Shown: positions 13,948-27,633 of the stretch, piece by piece
How positions within the stretch are numbered: position 1 is the stretch's first letter
Layout of the letters: every line of letters starts with the position of its first letter
Assembly (NCBI RefSeq): GCF_013410355.1
Contig: NZ_JACCFI010000001.1
Coordinates: 3,658,001-3,722,000 of the forward strand
DNA: 64,000 bases
Direction: 5' to 3'
Origin: Agromyces hippuratus
GTDB lineage: Bacteria; Actinomycetota; Actinomycetes; Actinomycetales; Microbacteriaceae
Translations under genes and position numbers: made by a program
Notes under the pieces: generated by a model
Database searches by the model: none
What the model was told of the DNA's origin: nothing
The model's input: the letters and a program-made list of their open reading frames with translations, nothing else

Positions 13948-14008
13948 GTCGCTCGAGGGGAGTGTCGCTCGAGGAGGAGTGTCGCTCGAGGAGGAGTGTC
14001 GCTCGATG
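13948..14008. repeat. 17-bp short tandem repeat
   Basis: The unit GTGTCGCTCGAGGAGGA occurs at 13962 and 13979, with partial copies before (13948) and after (13996). About 3.5 units with exact 17-bp spacing. Unique to the inter-operon spacer. Confidence 0.85.
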
Positions 14009-14186
14009 ACGTGCGCATCGACGATGACGCCGCGACGCTCGAGGGTGGTGTTCGTCGACAAGTGGTGGTGGTGTTCGGCGCCCTGGTTGTTCGCTTCGGT
14101 GAGTGATCGGGGCTTCGTGCGTTCGCGTGCGTGTGCGGTGTGTTCGGGCGGTTCTAGGCGCGACACGCCCGGGATGTGTGTGGAGT

Positions 14187-14215
14187 TTGCGTGGGGTGGG
14201 GATTCCCCGTAATGT
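14187..14215 (+). promoter_or_regulatory. Promoter of the second rrn operon
   Basis: TTGCGT (14187-14192), a 17-base spacer and TAATGT (14210-14215). It matches the TTGCGA-17-TAAGAT arrangement of operon 1 and lies 404 bases before its 16S (392 in operon 1). The two promoters are otherwise different in sequence, so the operons could be regulated separately. Confidence 0.5.
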
Positions 14216-14417
14216 AATCACTCGTTGCCCCACAGGAGCGGATGAGCGGGACTGCTGAGTAAGCGTCTGGTTCTCCTCCTCAAGTGGCACGAAGATCCCA
14301 AACCAAGTTGTTTCTTCTTCTTGTGTTTGAAGCGTTCGGATGCGTCCTTTGGATGGCCGGATGAGAACGAAAAGCTCCGGTGGTTCGAATCTGTTGTGGT
14401 TCGGTTGTCGGGTGCGT

Positions 14418-14441
14418 CCGTTCCTTGAGAACTCAACAGCG
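14418..14441 (+). promoter_or_regulatory. boxA-like antitermination element in the rrn2 leader
   Basis: Same element as at 8059-8082, ten bases inside the left edge of the repeated block. Confidence 0.6.
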
Positions 14442-14590
14442 TGCACTATGTTCAATGCCAAATTATTGAACCCCGACCTCACCGTTTGGTGGGGGGAGGA
14501 TTCCTTTGGATTGATGGACAGTCAGTTTGATTGTTCTTTCAGTCAGAGATTGAAACTCTCAATGCCTCTTCGGGGGTGTTGGAACCATTT

Positions 14591-19697
<5,107 letters not shown>

Positions 19698-19916
19698 ACT
19701 ACACTCACACACGTTTGAACATGTTCATGAAAAGGCCGTGTGAGTGGCCAAAGATACGCTCGCGTCCACTCTGTGGTTCCCTTCAGACGGAAACCCAACA
19801 CATAATTCAACATTGTTGAACCCGCACCACCACACCCGCACGCGGGTGCAGGATGGTGCGGTCACCGAGACCACACACCCACCCCAACCCTGGTTGGCGG
19901 GCGAGGTGTGGCAAGA

Positions 19917-20036
19917 GTTTCGGCGGCCATAGCGCGAGGGAAACGCCCGGACACATTCCGAACCCGGAAGCTAAGACTCGCAGCGCCGATGGTACTGCAG
20001 GGGGGACCCTGTGGGAGAGTAGGACACCGCCGGACA
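19917..20036 (+). rRNA. rrf: 5S ribosomal RNA, copy 2
   Basis: Identical to copy 1 (offset 6,359). Confidence 0.95.
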
Positions 20037-20046
20037 TTATTTCGAA

Positions 20047-20081
20047 GAGAGCCGCCCAAGGTTGGGCGGCTCTCTTTGGTT
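20047..20081 (+). terminator. Intrinsic terminator of rrn operon 2
   Basis: Same 13-bp stem and T-rich tail as at 13688-13722. Confidence 0.9.
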
Positions 20082-20137
20082 TAACACGCACAAGCAGCAC
20101 ACCCGAACTGCATCGCACGCGTGGACGAACGAACCAC

Positions 20138-20170
20138 GAAAGGCCGCCCGAACGGGCGGCCTTTCTTCGT
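20138..20170 (+). terminator. Second terminator hairpin after rrn operon 2
   Basis: Same as 13779-13811. The duplicated block ends one base after the TTCGTT tail. Confidence 0.8.
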
Positions 20171-20208
20171 TTCGGTGGGATGCCGAGGCGCCTCGGTATC
20201 CTGAGGGC

Positions 20209-22137
20209 ATGGGCAGCCGACTCGGCGATGCGATGAGCCCTTATCTGCGCGCTCACGCGTCGAACCCGGTCGACTGGTATCCATGGGGAGAGGCAGCCTT
20301 CGAGGCCGCCAGACAGCGGGATGTGCCGGTGCTGGTCTCCATCGGTTACGCCACCTGCCATTGGTGCCACGTGATGGCACGGGAGAGCTTCAGCGACCCC
20401 GAGGTCGCCGCGGTGCTCAACGACGGATTCGTCGCGATCAAGGTCGATCGCGAGGAGCATCCCGACGTCGACGCGAGCTATCTGGCCGCCGCCTCCGCCT
20501 TCACCCGGGAGTTGGGCTGGCCGCTCACCGTCTTCGCCTCCCCGGAAGGGCACGCGTTCTACGCCGGCACCTACTTCCCGCCGCGCGAGACCCGCGGGGT
20601 GCCCTCCTTCAGCGCAGTGCTCGCTGCGGTCGGCGCCGCCTGGCGTGAGCGCCGCGCCGAGCTCGACGCGACGGCGTCCGCCGTGGCCGAGGCGTTGGCG
20701 GCGGCATCCGCTGTTCGTCCGGAAGGTGCGCTGCCCGGCCCGGCCGAACTCGCAGGTGCCGTCGCAGCGCTGGCAGCCGATGAGGATCGGGTGCACGGCG
20801 GGTTCGGCAGCGCGCCGAAGTTCCCGATCGCTCCGGTGCTCGCGTTCCTGACCACGGCAGGCGGACCCGGGCGGGCGCTCGCGGAGCGAACGGTGCGGCT
20901 CATGGGTGCGTCGCCGCTGCACGATCCGGTCGATGGCGGCTTCTTCCGGTACTCGACGCAGGGGGACTGGAGCGAACCGCACTACGAGCGGATGCTCACC
21001 GACAACGCGCTGCTGCTCCGCGTCGCGGCCGACCTCGGGCGGGCATGGCCGAACGACGAGCACACGGTGTCGATCGCCGACGGCGTCGCGCGATTCCTGA
21101 TCGACCGGTTGCAGTTGCCCGGCGGCGGCTTCGCGAGCGCACAGGACTCCGAGAGCGTGATCGACGACGAACGGAGCGAGGGCGGGTACTACCGCCAGGA
21201 TGCCGAGGGCCGCACGCGGCTCGCTCCACCGCCGCTCGACGAGAAGGTGCTCACCGGATGGAACGGGCTCGCGATCGGTGCGCTCGCTCGTCACGGCTTC
21301 GTGCGCCGCGACGAACGGTCGGTGGCGGCGGCGAGGCGCAGCGCAGAGCTGCTGCTCGCCACGCATGTGCGGGCCGACGGCAGCCTGGTACGAGCCTCCC
21401 TCGACGGGCGGCCCTCGACGGCCGTCGCCACCCTCGAGGACACGGGCATGTTCGCCGGCGGGCTGCTCGAGCTCGCCGCGGTGACCGGTGAACCGGGTTA
21501 CGCCGTGTCGGCGCGGGCGCTGGTCGATGCGGCGGTCGCCGCCGCGAGCGCCGACGGCGACGGGGAGGCTCGGCTTCCGTTCGCGACGCCCGGCGGGGGA
21601 GACCCCGTGCTGCTGGCACGCGGACTCGCGCTGCCCGACGACCCGGCAGAAGGTGCCACGCCGTCGGGGCGCACGGCATGTGCGGATGCCGCATGGCGGC
21701 TCTACCTGCTGGGAGCGGGGGATGCGTACCTCGCGTCGGCCGAGCGCGCGATGGCCTCGGTCGCGGGCATCGCGCTCGAGCGGCCGCTCGCGTTCGGGGG
21801 GTCGCTCGAGCTCATGGCGAGGCTCGCCGCCCCGGTCGTGCAGCTCGTGACGGTCGTGCCCGAGCGCGTGAGCGCGGACGACGGCGAGGCATCCGAGGAA
21901 CCCGCACTCCTCGCCGCGACCCGGGCGCACGAGGCATCCGTCGCCGTGATCGTCGACGAGAGCCAGGCGCGGGAGTTCGCGGAGGCGGGATTCTCGTTGT
22001 TCGAGGAGCGCACGGCACGGAACGGTGCGCCGGTCGCCTACCGCTGCGAGGCGTTCGTCTGCGCGCTGCCGGTCGAGGATCCGTCGATGCTCGGTTCGCT
22101 CGGGCCGCGCACGGGAACTCCGGGATCCGTACGATGA
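20209..22137 (+). CDS. Thioredoxin-domain protein, YyaL / SPATA20 family (DUF255)
   Basis: A 642-aa protein with an N-terminal DUF255 thioredoxin-like domain containing CHWCH at residues 50-54 and the family phrases SPYLRAHASNPVDWYPWG and GTYFPP. It is followed by an (alpha/alpha)6 barrel related to N-acylglucosamine epimerases (HYERMLTDNALLL, AQDSES). The family is widespread and its chemistry is not settled; a disulfide or carbohydrate-linked role is often proposed. A perfect palindrome CCGAGGCGCCTCGG (20183-20196) and TATCCT (20197-20202) end six bases before the ATG, so it is probably leaderless and possibly regulated by a factor binding the palindrome. Confidence 0.9.
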   Translation: MGSRLGDAMSPYLRAHASNPVDWYPWGEAAFEAARQRDVPVLVSIGYATCHWCHVMARESFSDPEVAAVLNDGFVAIKVDREEHPDVDASYLAAASAFTRELGWPLTVFASPEGHAFYAGTYFPPRETRGVPSFSAVLAAVGAAWRERRAELDATASAVAEALAAASAVRPEGALPGPAELAGAVAALAADEDRVHGGFGSAPKFPIAPVLAFLTTAGGPGRALAERTVRLMGASPLHDPVDGGFFRYSTQGDWSEPHYERMLTDNALLLRVAADLGRAWPNDEHTVSIADGVARFLIDRLQLPGGGFASAQDSESVIDDERSEGGYYRQDAEGRTRLAPPPLDEKVLTGWNGLAIGALARHGFVRRDERSVAAARRSAELLLATHVRADGSLVRASLDGRPSTAVATLEDTGMFAGGLLELAAVTGEPGYAVSARALVDAAVAAASADGDGEARLPFATPGGGDPVLLARGLALPDDPAEGATPSGRTACADAAWRLYLLGAGDAYLASAERAMASVAGIALERPLAFGGSLELMARLAAPVVQLVTVVPERVSADDGEASEEPALLAATRAHEASVAVIVDESQAREFAEAGFSLFEERTARNGAPVAYRCEAFVCALPVEDPSMLGSLGPRTGTPGSVR

Positions 22138-22141
22138 GAGC

Positions 22142-22621
22142 ATGACGCAGCCCTCGAATCACCGCACCGGCACGATCGCGATCGCGGCGGTGCTCGACGC
22201 GGTGCTCGTCGTCGTCTTCGTCTCGATCGGCCGGAGCAGCCACGCCGAGGGGCTGGATCTCGCGGGCATCGCGGGCACCGCGTGGCCGTTCATCGTGGCA
22301 CTCGCCGCAGGCTGGCTCGTGGCGAGAGCGTGGCGGCATCCGCTCGCCGTCTGGCCGACGGGCGTCATCGTCTGGGCGGTGACCGTCGCCGGTGGCATGG
22401 TGCTGCGGGCGGTCAGCGGCCAGGGCACGCAGCTCGCGTTCATCATCGTCGCGACGCTGACGCTCGCCGCGTTCCTGCTGGGCTGGCGGCTGATCGCGAT
22501 GCTCGCGACCCGCCGGCGCGGGGTCGATGCCGGCGTCGATGCCGGTGGGGTTGCCGCTGCCGGCGCACCCGCCGAGGCCGGCGCAGACTCCATCGACGCA
22601 CCACGAGCCGATCCGGCATGA
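22142..22621 (+). CDS. DUF3054 family membrane protein
   Basis: A 159-aa protein with four hydrophobic segments (roughly residues 10-30, 42-62, 70-90 and 98-120) and an Ala/Gly-rich cytoplasmic tail. The GWLVARAWRHP and WPTGVIVWAVTVAGGM phrases are typical of DUF3054, a short actinobacterial membrane family of unknown role. TACGAT (22130-22135) ends six bases before the ATG. Its stop overlaps the pnuC start as ATGA, so the two are translationally coupled. Confidence 0.8.
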   Translation: MTQPSNHRTGTIAIAAVLDAVLVVVFVSIGRSSHAEGLDLAGIAGTAWPFIVALAAGWLVARAWRHPLAVWPTGVIVWAVTVAGGMVLRAVSGQGTQLAFIIVATLTLAAFLLGWRLIAMLATRRRGVDAGVDAGGVAAAGAPAEAGADSIDAPRADPA

Positions 22622-23301
22622 ACCCGATCGAGTGGCTCTTCGACGCCCAGCTCGTGATCGGCGACCAGGTCATCCTCTGGCGCGAGATCGTCGGCAACGG
22701 GTTCGGACTCGCGAGCGCCCTCGGCGGGCTGCGGCGCAAGGTCTGGGCGTGGCCGGTCGGCATCGTCGGCAATGCGCTGCTCTTCACGGTCTTCATGGGC
22801 GCCCTCTTCGAGACGCCGAACCCCGTGAACCTGCTCGGCCAGGCCGGGCGTCAGCTCATGTTCATCGCCGTCTCGATCTACGGCTGGGTGCGCTGGTCGC
22901 AGCACCGGCAGGTGAGCGACGCAGCGGTCGAGCCGAGGTGGGCGAGCGCGAGAGCGCGGATCCTGCTCGGGGTCGCGCTCGTCGGCGGCACGCTGGTGCT
23001 CACTCCGATCTTCCGCGCCCTCGGCTCCTTCGAACCGGTCTGGGCCGATGCCTGGATCTTCATGGGTTCCCTGCTCGCCACCTGGGGCATGGCGAAGGGG
23101 TGGACCGAGTTCTGGCTGATCTGGGTCGCCGTCGACATCGTCGGGGTGCCGCTGCTCATCAGCGCCGGCTACTACGCGTCGGCGCTGCTCTACGTCTTCT
23201 ACGGGCTCTTCACGATCTTCGGCTTCATCACCTGGATGCGCGTGCAGCGGGTCACCAGCGCGACGGCACCCGGTCGAGCACCAACCACACCGCCGAGCTG
23301 A
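22618..23301 (+). CDS. pnuC: Nicotinamide mononucleotide/riboside transporter PnuC
   Basis: A 227-aa membrane protein. NGFGLASALGGLRRKVWAWPVGIVGN and the QLMFIAVSIYGWVRW segment match PnuC, which takes up nicotinamide riboside (or related vitamins) by facilitated diffusion coupled to intracellular phosphorylation. About seven transmembrane segments are visible. It is coupled to the upstream DUF3054 gene by a 4-bp overlap. The 3' end overlaps the convergent 110-aa gene by 50 bp. The ligand could also be another vitamin, since PnuX and PnuT relatives share the fold, but NAD salvage is most likely. Confidence 0.88.
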   Translation: MNPIEWLFDAQLVIGDQVILWREIVGNGFGLASALGGLRRKVWAWPVGIVGNALLFTVFMGALFETPNPVNLLGQAGRQLMFIAVSIYGWVRWSQHRQVSDAAVEPRWASARARILLGVALVGGTLVLTPIFRALGSFEPVWADAWIFMGSLLATWGMAKGWTEFWLIWVAVDIVGVPLLISAGYYASALLYVFYGLFTIFGFITWMRVQRVTSATAPGRAPTTPPS

Positions 23302-23584
23302 GTTCGGGATGCTCGAGGGCGATCTCGCGCAGCAGCTCGTACTCGAATCTCTGAACTTCGCCCTCGCGAGCAGCGGGGTGGTATGCCCGGGCCCGCACGT
23401 TGCGCCAGCGCTCGGAATGGAGTCGGTCTTCGCGCAGGGTCGCGACGACCTGTTCGTCGACCGAAGGCAGGTCGGGCAGGAACACCCACGGGTCTTCACC
23501 GAGTCGGCATCGGAGCTCGATGAGCGCCGACAGCTCGTCGCGTGCATCTTGACGCAGCCGCTCGAGTGTCGTCGACTCTGCCAT
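23252..23584 (-). CDS. Hypothetical protein, 110 aa
   Basis: A charged, mostly helical soluble protein starting MAESTTLERLRQDARDELS. I do not recognise a family. A good ribosome site (GGGAGG, about 8 bases upstream of the ATG on the minus strand) and normal codon use support translation. It has no partner in the same orientation. The last 50 bp lie inside the pnuC coding region on the opposite strand. No membrane segment or signal peptide. Confidence 0.7.
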   Translation of the reverse strand: MAESTTLERLRQDARDELSALIELRCRLGEDPWVFLPDLPSVDEQVVATLREDRLHSERWRNVRARAYHPAAREGEVQRFEYELLREIALEHPELSSAVWLVLDRVPSRW

Positions 23585-23779
23585 GCGCGCCTCCCCTCGC
23601 CTCAACTGATCGTAATCAACGCTAAACGCACCGTGTGACGGGCGGGTTACAGAGCGCAACCCGACGTGTACGCCAGATGACGAATCGATGACGGTCGGCA
23701 GCGGCGTCGCGCGATCCACCTGCTTGAATGGTGCGCACTGCCGGGAGCTGCCGTTCCGGCCGAACCCGAGGGGCACGAG

Positions 23780-24340
23780 TTGACGCAGTACCTGATCCTG
23801 CACGGCTATGAGAACCGGCGCCCCGACGGGCACTGGGAACGCTGGCTCGCCGCCGAGCTCGAGGGGAGCGGGGCATCCGTTCGCTACCCGCAGCTGCCCG
23901 AGCCCGACGACCCGGTGCTCGACGACTGGATCGCCGCGATCGAGGCCCAACTGGTCGGCACGGAGCCCGCCTCGCTGACCGTCGTCTGCCACAGTCTCGC
24001 CTGCGCGGCCTGGCTCGTCTTCGCCGCCCGGCGTGCGGCGGCGGGGCGAACGGATGCCGCGGCGCATCGTCTGCTGCTCGTCGCCCCGGTCTCGGACCCG
24101 GTGCTCCGGGGCATCCCCCAGGTCGCAGGATTCGCCCTCGGCGGCGACCCGTCGCACGCAGCCGCGGACCACGTGATCGTGGTCGCGGGCGACGCCGACC
24201 CGTACTGCCCCGAGGGGGCGGGGCGGGTGTTCGCCGAGCCGCTCGGGGCCGAGCACGTCACCGTGCATGGCGGCGGGCACCTCACGATCGACGACGGCTT
24301 CGGCCCGTTCCCGCTCGTGTTCGAGCTCGCGGCCCGCTGA
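23780..24340 (+). CDS. RBBP9/YdeN family alpha/beta hydrolase
   Basis: A 186-aa compact serine hydrolase. The nucleophile sits in VCHSLAC (S72), the acid in AGDADPYCP and the base in GGGHLTIDD near the C-terminus. The opening QYLILHGYENRRPDGHWERWL is typical of the RBBP9/YdeN group. The substrate is unknown. The start is a TTG with GAGGGG upstream; no nearby ATG gives a better fit. Single-gene unit. Confidence 0.85.
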   Translation: MTQYLILHGYENRRPDGHWERWLAAELEGSGASVRYPQLPEPDDPVLDDWIAAIEAQLVGTEPASLTVVCHSLACAAWLVFAARRAAAGRTDAAAHRLLLVAPVSDPVLRGIPQVAGFALGGDPSHAAADHVIVVAGDADPYCPEGAGRVFAEPLGAEHVTVHGGGHLTIDDGFGPFPLVFELAAR

Positions 24341-24377
24341 CCGAACCGCCGCGGCGCGGGTGCGCTTGAATGGTCGG

Positions 24378-26036
24378 ATGAGCACCGAGCCGAAACCGTC
24401 GCCCCTCACCCTCGCCGATGCGGCTCGAGTCGACGAACTCCTGGGCCTCCTCCGCGCCGACCTCGTCGCTGCGGACTTCACGGTCGAGGCGCTCGAGGCG
24501 CTCTGGGGAGACGATGCCGCAGCGGCCCTGCACCGGGGCGAGCGCGTGCCGGCGCGGCGGGTGCTCGACGCCCGCAGGCGGGAGCACGGAGCATCCGCCG
24601 GTCTCGCGACGCTCGCCGAGCTCTTCGTGCTGGGCGTCGCCGTGCCGCGCGGCGAGCTCGGCGAAGCGCTCGACGGGCTCGGAGTCGACGGGGCCATCGA
24701 ACTCGGCCTCGTGAGCGAGGTCGGCGAAGCGGCCGGCCCGGGCGGCGAGGCATCCGTTCGCGCCCGGCTCGACCTGCGCCCGTATGCCTTCACCGACGCG
24801 CACGGACGCGGCGAATGGTGGGTCATCTCCGACCTCGGCGAACTCGCCCTCGGGCACGCGCTCGGCGAGCACCACGTGCTCGGTGTCGGGGGTGCGTCGA
24901 TGACGCTCTCGGGCCTCATGCTGCCGACGCCCGCCCGACGCGTGCTCGACCTCGGCACCGGTTGCGGGATCCAGGCGATGCACGCCTCCCGGTTCGCCGA
25001 CCGCATCGTCGCGACCGACATCTCCGAACGGGCGCTCGAGATCGCGCGGCTGAACCTCGTGCTGAATGGCATCGACGGCGTCGAACTCCGGCTCGGCAGC
25101 CTCTTCGAGCCCGTTGCGGGCGAGCGGTTCGACCGCATCGTCTCGAATCCGCCGTTCGTCATCACCCCGCGCATCGAGGGCGTGCCCGAGTACGACTACC
25201 GCGACGGCGGCATGGTGGGTGACGCCCTCGTCGAAGCGGTGATCCGCGGGGCCCAAGACCACCTCGAACCCGGCGGCGTCGCCCAGTTGCTCGGCAACTG
25301 GGAGTATCGCGACGGCGGGGCCCCAGACGGCGACGCGGGCGGCGCCTCCGACGGACTCGAGCGCGTCGGCGACTGGGCCGCCGCGCTCGAGCATTGGGTC
25401 ATCGAGCGCGAGGTGCAGCACGTCACCGAGTACGCCGAGACGTGGATCCGCGACGGGGGAACGAGGCCCGGCACCGCCGAGTTCGACCGGCTCTACGACG
25501 CCTGGCTCGACGACTTCGCCGCGCGCGGGGTCTCGCACGTCGGCTTCGGATACGTGCTGCTGCGACGAGCGGATGCCGCGGCATCCGCTGACTCGACGGC
25601 CGGTGCCGGCCGGCTCGCGCGGCTCGCGCGGCTCGAACGGCTGCACGGCCCCCTCGGCTCGAACGAGGCCGGACTCGGCGCGCATCTGGCCGACTGCCTC
25701 GTCGAACACGACCGCCAGGCCGCCCTCGACGACGCCGCGCTCGCCGCAGCCCGGTTCACGACCGCCGGCGACGTCACCGAGGAGCGCCACTACTGGCCGG
25801 GCGATGACGACCCGACCGCGATGCTGCTGCGGCAGGGCGGCGGCTTCGGGCGCGCGATCAGCCTCGACACGGGACTCGCCGCCCTGGTCGGGGCGAGCGA
25901 CGGGGATCTCTCGGTCGGTGCGATCGTGGCCGCCCTCGCCCAATTGCTCGAGGTCGACGAGACGGCGCTCGCGGCCGATCTGCTTCCGGCGGTGCGCACG
26001 CTCGTCGACGACGGCATGCTGCGTTTCGCCGACTGA
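24378..26036 (+). CDS. Class I SAM-dependent methyltransferase, three-domain
   Basis: A 552-aa protein. Residues 1-170 form a helical, winged-helix-like N-terminal region. A class I methyltransferase core follows (motif I VLDLGTGCGIQAMHA, then ATDISERALEIARLN and the catalytic-type SNPPFV). The rest is a C-terminal helical domain. An NPPF motif indicates methylation of an amide or ring nitrogen, as in RsmC/PrmC-type enzymes; the target is unknown. This is a conserved actinobacterial arrangement. TTGAAT (24366-24371) ends six bases before the ATG, suggesting a leaderless mRNA. Confidence 0.85.
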   Translation: MSTEPKPSPLTLADAARVDELLGLLRADLVAADFTVEALEALWGDDAAAALHRGERVPARRVLDARRREHGASAGLATLAELFVLGVAVPRGELGEALDGLGVDGAIELGLVSEVGEAAGPGGEASVRARLDLRPYAFTDAHGRGEWWVISDLGELALGHALGEHHVLGVGGASMTLSGLMLPTPARRVLDLGTGCGIQAMHASRFADRIVATDISERALEIARLNLVLNGIDGVELRLGSLFEPVAGERFDRIVSNPPFVITPRIEGVPEYDYRDGGMVGDALVEAVIRGAQDHLEPGGVAQLLGNWEYRDGGAPDGDAGGASDGLERVGDWAAALEHWVIEREVQHVTEYAETWIRDGGTRPGTAEFDRLYDAWLDDFAARGVSHVGFGYVLLRRADAAASADSTAGAGRLARLARLERLHGPLGSNEAGLGAHLADCLVEHDRQAALDDAALAAARFTTAGDVTEERHYWPGDDDPTAMLLRQGGGFGRAISLDTGLAALVGASDGDLSVGAIVAALAQLLEVDETALAADLLPAVRTLVDDGMLRFAD

Positions 26037-26057
26037 GTCGAGCGGGGCTGCGCGGCG

Positions 26058-26486
26058 TCAGACGGTGCCTGCGGGCGGCCAGCCGCCGATGATGAGGGCC
26101 ATGACGACCACGGTCACGAACTCGTGGCCGATGTTCAGGATCGTGAGGCCGGGCGGCCTGCCTTCGAACACGTCGTGCGTGATGAATCGTGCGGCGGTGA
26201 AGCCCGCCCACAGCATGAGGCCGGTCGTGATCGCCATCAGCAGGTAGTTGCCGCCGAGCGTCTGCCACGCGACCTGGGTCGCGATCGCGAGCACCCATGC
26301 GGAGATGAAGCTCACGATGAGCGTCGTGAGGATCGGCCCGACCGCGCCGCGCTCGCCGGAGTCGTCGACCTTCGCGACCCGCATCCAGTAGTTGCCGAAG
26401 ACCTTCGGCGTGTACCAGATCGACCCCACGAGCATCGTCGACAGCGTGGCGACGATCACGGCCCAGTAATTCACGTCGACGAGCAT
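26058..26486 (-). CDS. DUF1761 family membrane protein
   Basis: A 142-aa protein with four hydrophobic segments. The opening NYWAVIVATLSTMLVGSIWY and WAGFTAARFI fit DUF1761, a small membrane family of unknown function. An AGGAGA ribosome site precedes the ATG. Unusually, a copy of the initiation region lies 58 bp upstream and encodes an 18-aa peptide that ends one base before this start (see the separate entry). Confidence 0.85.
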   Translation of the reverse strand: MLVDVNYWAVIVATLSTMLVGSIWYTPKVFGNYWMRVAKVDDSGERGAVGPILTTLIVSFISAWVLAIATQVAWQTLGGNYLLMAITTGLMLWAGFTAARFITHDVFEGRPPGLTILNIGHEFVTVVVMALIIGGWPPAGTV

Positions 26487-26487
26487 C

Positions 26488-26544
26488 TCAGCTTCTCCTG
26501 CGAGTCACGGGCTCGGTCACTGCAAACTTCACGTCGATCAGCAT
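26488..26544 (-). CDS. Putative 18-aa leader peptide upstream of the DUF1761 gene
   Basis: On the minus strand, GGGAGAGGCTGAA then ATG begins MLIDVKFAVTEPVTRRRS and a TGA. The first five codons and the ribosome site mirror those of the DUF1761 gene (AGGAGAAGCTGAG, MLVDV), 58 bp apart, so this is an imperfect tandem duplication. The peptide stop and the next ATG are separated by one base, which would allow re-initiation. It may be a simple relic of duplication or a translated leader. Confidence 0.5.
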   Translation of the reverse strand: MLIDVKFAVTEPVTRRRS

Positions 26545-26648
26545 TTCAGCCTCTCCCGCGACCCGCTCGGGCCCCTGTGGTCGGCAGTCTAGACCCGCGT
26601 GCAGCCGCGCCGCGGTATTCTCGTGGTCGCACATCCGAAAGCGAGCCC

Positions 26649-27581
26649 ATGCCCGACAGTCCGCTCTCCGCCTCACCGTACGAGGTGCTCGGTGTCGCGT
26701 CCGATGCCGACGACGCGACGCTGCGGCTCGCCTATCGTCGTGCGCTCCGAAGCGCCCACCCCGACACGGGCGGCGATGTCGTGCGCTTCCATGCCGTGCA
26801 ACTGGCCTGGGAGCTCGTCGGCACTCCCGACGCGAGGGCGCTCTTCGATCGCGGTGCCCGCGGCGGCGCCCCCGCTCCGAGCCGCGAGGCGTGGGCCCCG
26901 GCCGCACCGAAACCGCGCCGCGACTCGCGTCCGCTCGCACGAACCTACGGCCACCCCGGCGGGCTGTCGCGCGAGCGCTACCTCGGCCTGATCCGGGAAT
27001 GGGCAGGCCGCGGCGTGACCGTCGCCGACCCCTACGACCCCGCGCTCGTGCGGAGCGCGCCCCGCGACATCCGCCACGTGCTCGCCGACGCCCTCGCCGA
27101 GGAGGCGAGCGCCCGCGCGCTCTCGACGCTCGGCATCGCCTACACGGTCTGGCACGACGTCGCGACGGATGCCGCCGGCCACGGCCTGCCGCCGAAACTC
27201 GATCACCTCGTGCTCGGCCCCACGGGGCTCTTCGCGATCCAGTCCGAGGACTGGGGTGGACCGGTTGCCATGAAGCGCGGCGAACTCGTCGGTGCGGCGC
27301 TCGACGGCGAACGCCCGATGCGCGCGCTCGCCGCCCGTGCGAAGGCCATCGGGCGGGCCGCCAAGGTGAAGCCGACCGCCCTCGTCATCGTCGTGCCCGA
27401 CGAGCACGCCGAGGAGTCCCTCGAACTCGGCGGCACGAATCGCGGTGCCGTGGTCGCGCTCGTGCGCCGCTCGCGCCTCTCGAGCGCGGTGCGCGAGGGC
27501 CTGCCGGGATCGGCCCACCTCGGCGGCACCGAGGTCATGGAGGTGCGTTCGCGCCTGCAGGTCGTCGTGCGCTTCGCCTGA
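26649..27581 (+). CDS. J-domain protein with C-terminal NERD-like nuclease-related region
   Basis: 310 aa. Residues 5-70 are a DnaJ domain with the HPD motif (SAHPDTGGD) that stimulates Hsp70 ATPase. After a Pro/Arg-rich linker, residues 145-310 hold a nuclease-related (NERD-like) region (LDHLVLGPTGLFAIQSEDWGG). No zinc-finger or substrate-binding domain of classical DnaJ is present. It may recruit DnaK to a nucleic acid or stress-related substrate; this is an inference. An AAAGCGAG sequence upstream gives a modest ribosome site. Confidence 0.8.
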   Translation: MPDSPLSASPYEVLGVASDADDATLRLAYRRALRSAHPDTGGDVVRFHAVQLAWELVGTPDARALFDRGARGGAPAPSREAWAPAAPKPRRDSRPLARTYGHPGGLSRERYLGLIREWAGRGVTVADPYDPALVRSAPRDIRHVLADALAEEASARALSTLGIAYTVWHDVATDAAGHGLPPKLDHLVLGPTGLFAIQSEDWGGPVAMKRGELVGAALDGERPMRALAARAKAIGRAAKVKPTALVIVVPDEHAEESLELGGTNRGAVVALVRRSRLSSAVREGLPGSAHLGGTEVMEVRSRLQVVVRFA

Positions 27582-27633
27582 CCTGCCGAGCGGCGAACTC
27601 GACCCCGGGGCGCAGGCGGTGTTGGATGGGGGG

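Larger units (their letters stand above)
13813..14407. other. Spacer between the two rrn operons (unique sequence)
   Basis: Nearly 600 bp present only once. I see no credible gene; the open frames here lack family resemblance and ribosome sites. It holds a 17-bp tandem repeat (13948-14008), the 19-bp word shared with the upstream flank of operon 1 (14158-14176) and the promoter of operon 2 (14187-14215). Confidence 0.75.

Noticed and set aside
13703..14212. Gene in the spacer between the rrn operons (169-codon frame)
   Set aside because: It begins inside a terminator, crosses the 17-bp minisatellite and has no family resemblance or ribosome site.
19807..22143. 778-codon minus-strand frame opposite the YyaL-like gene
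   Set aside because: It runs through 5S rRNA and terminators and is the antisense shadow of a clear GC-rich gene.
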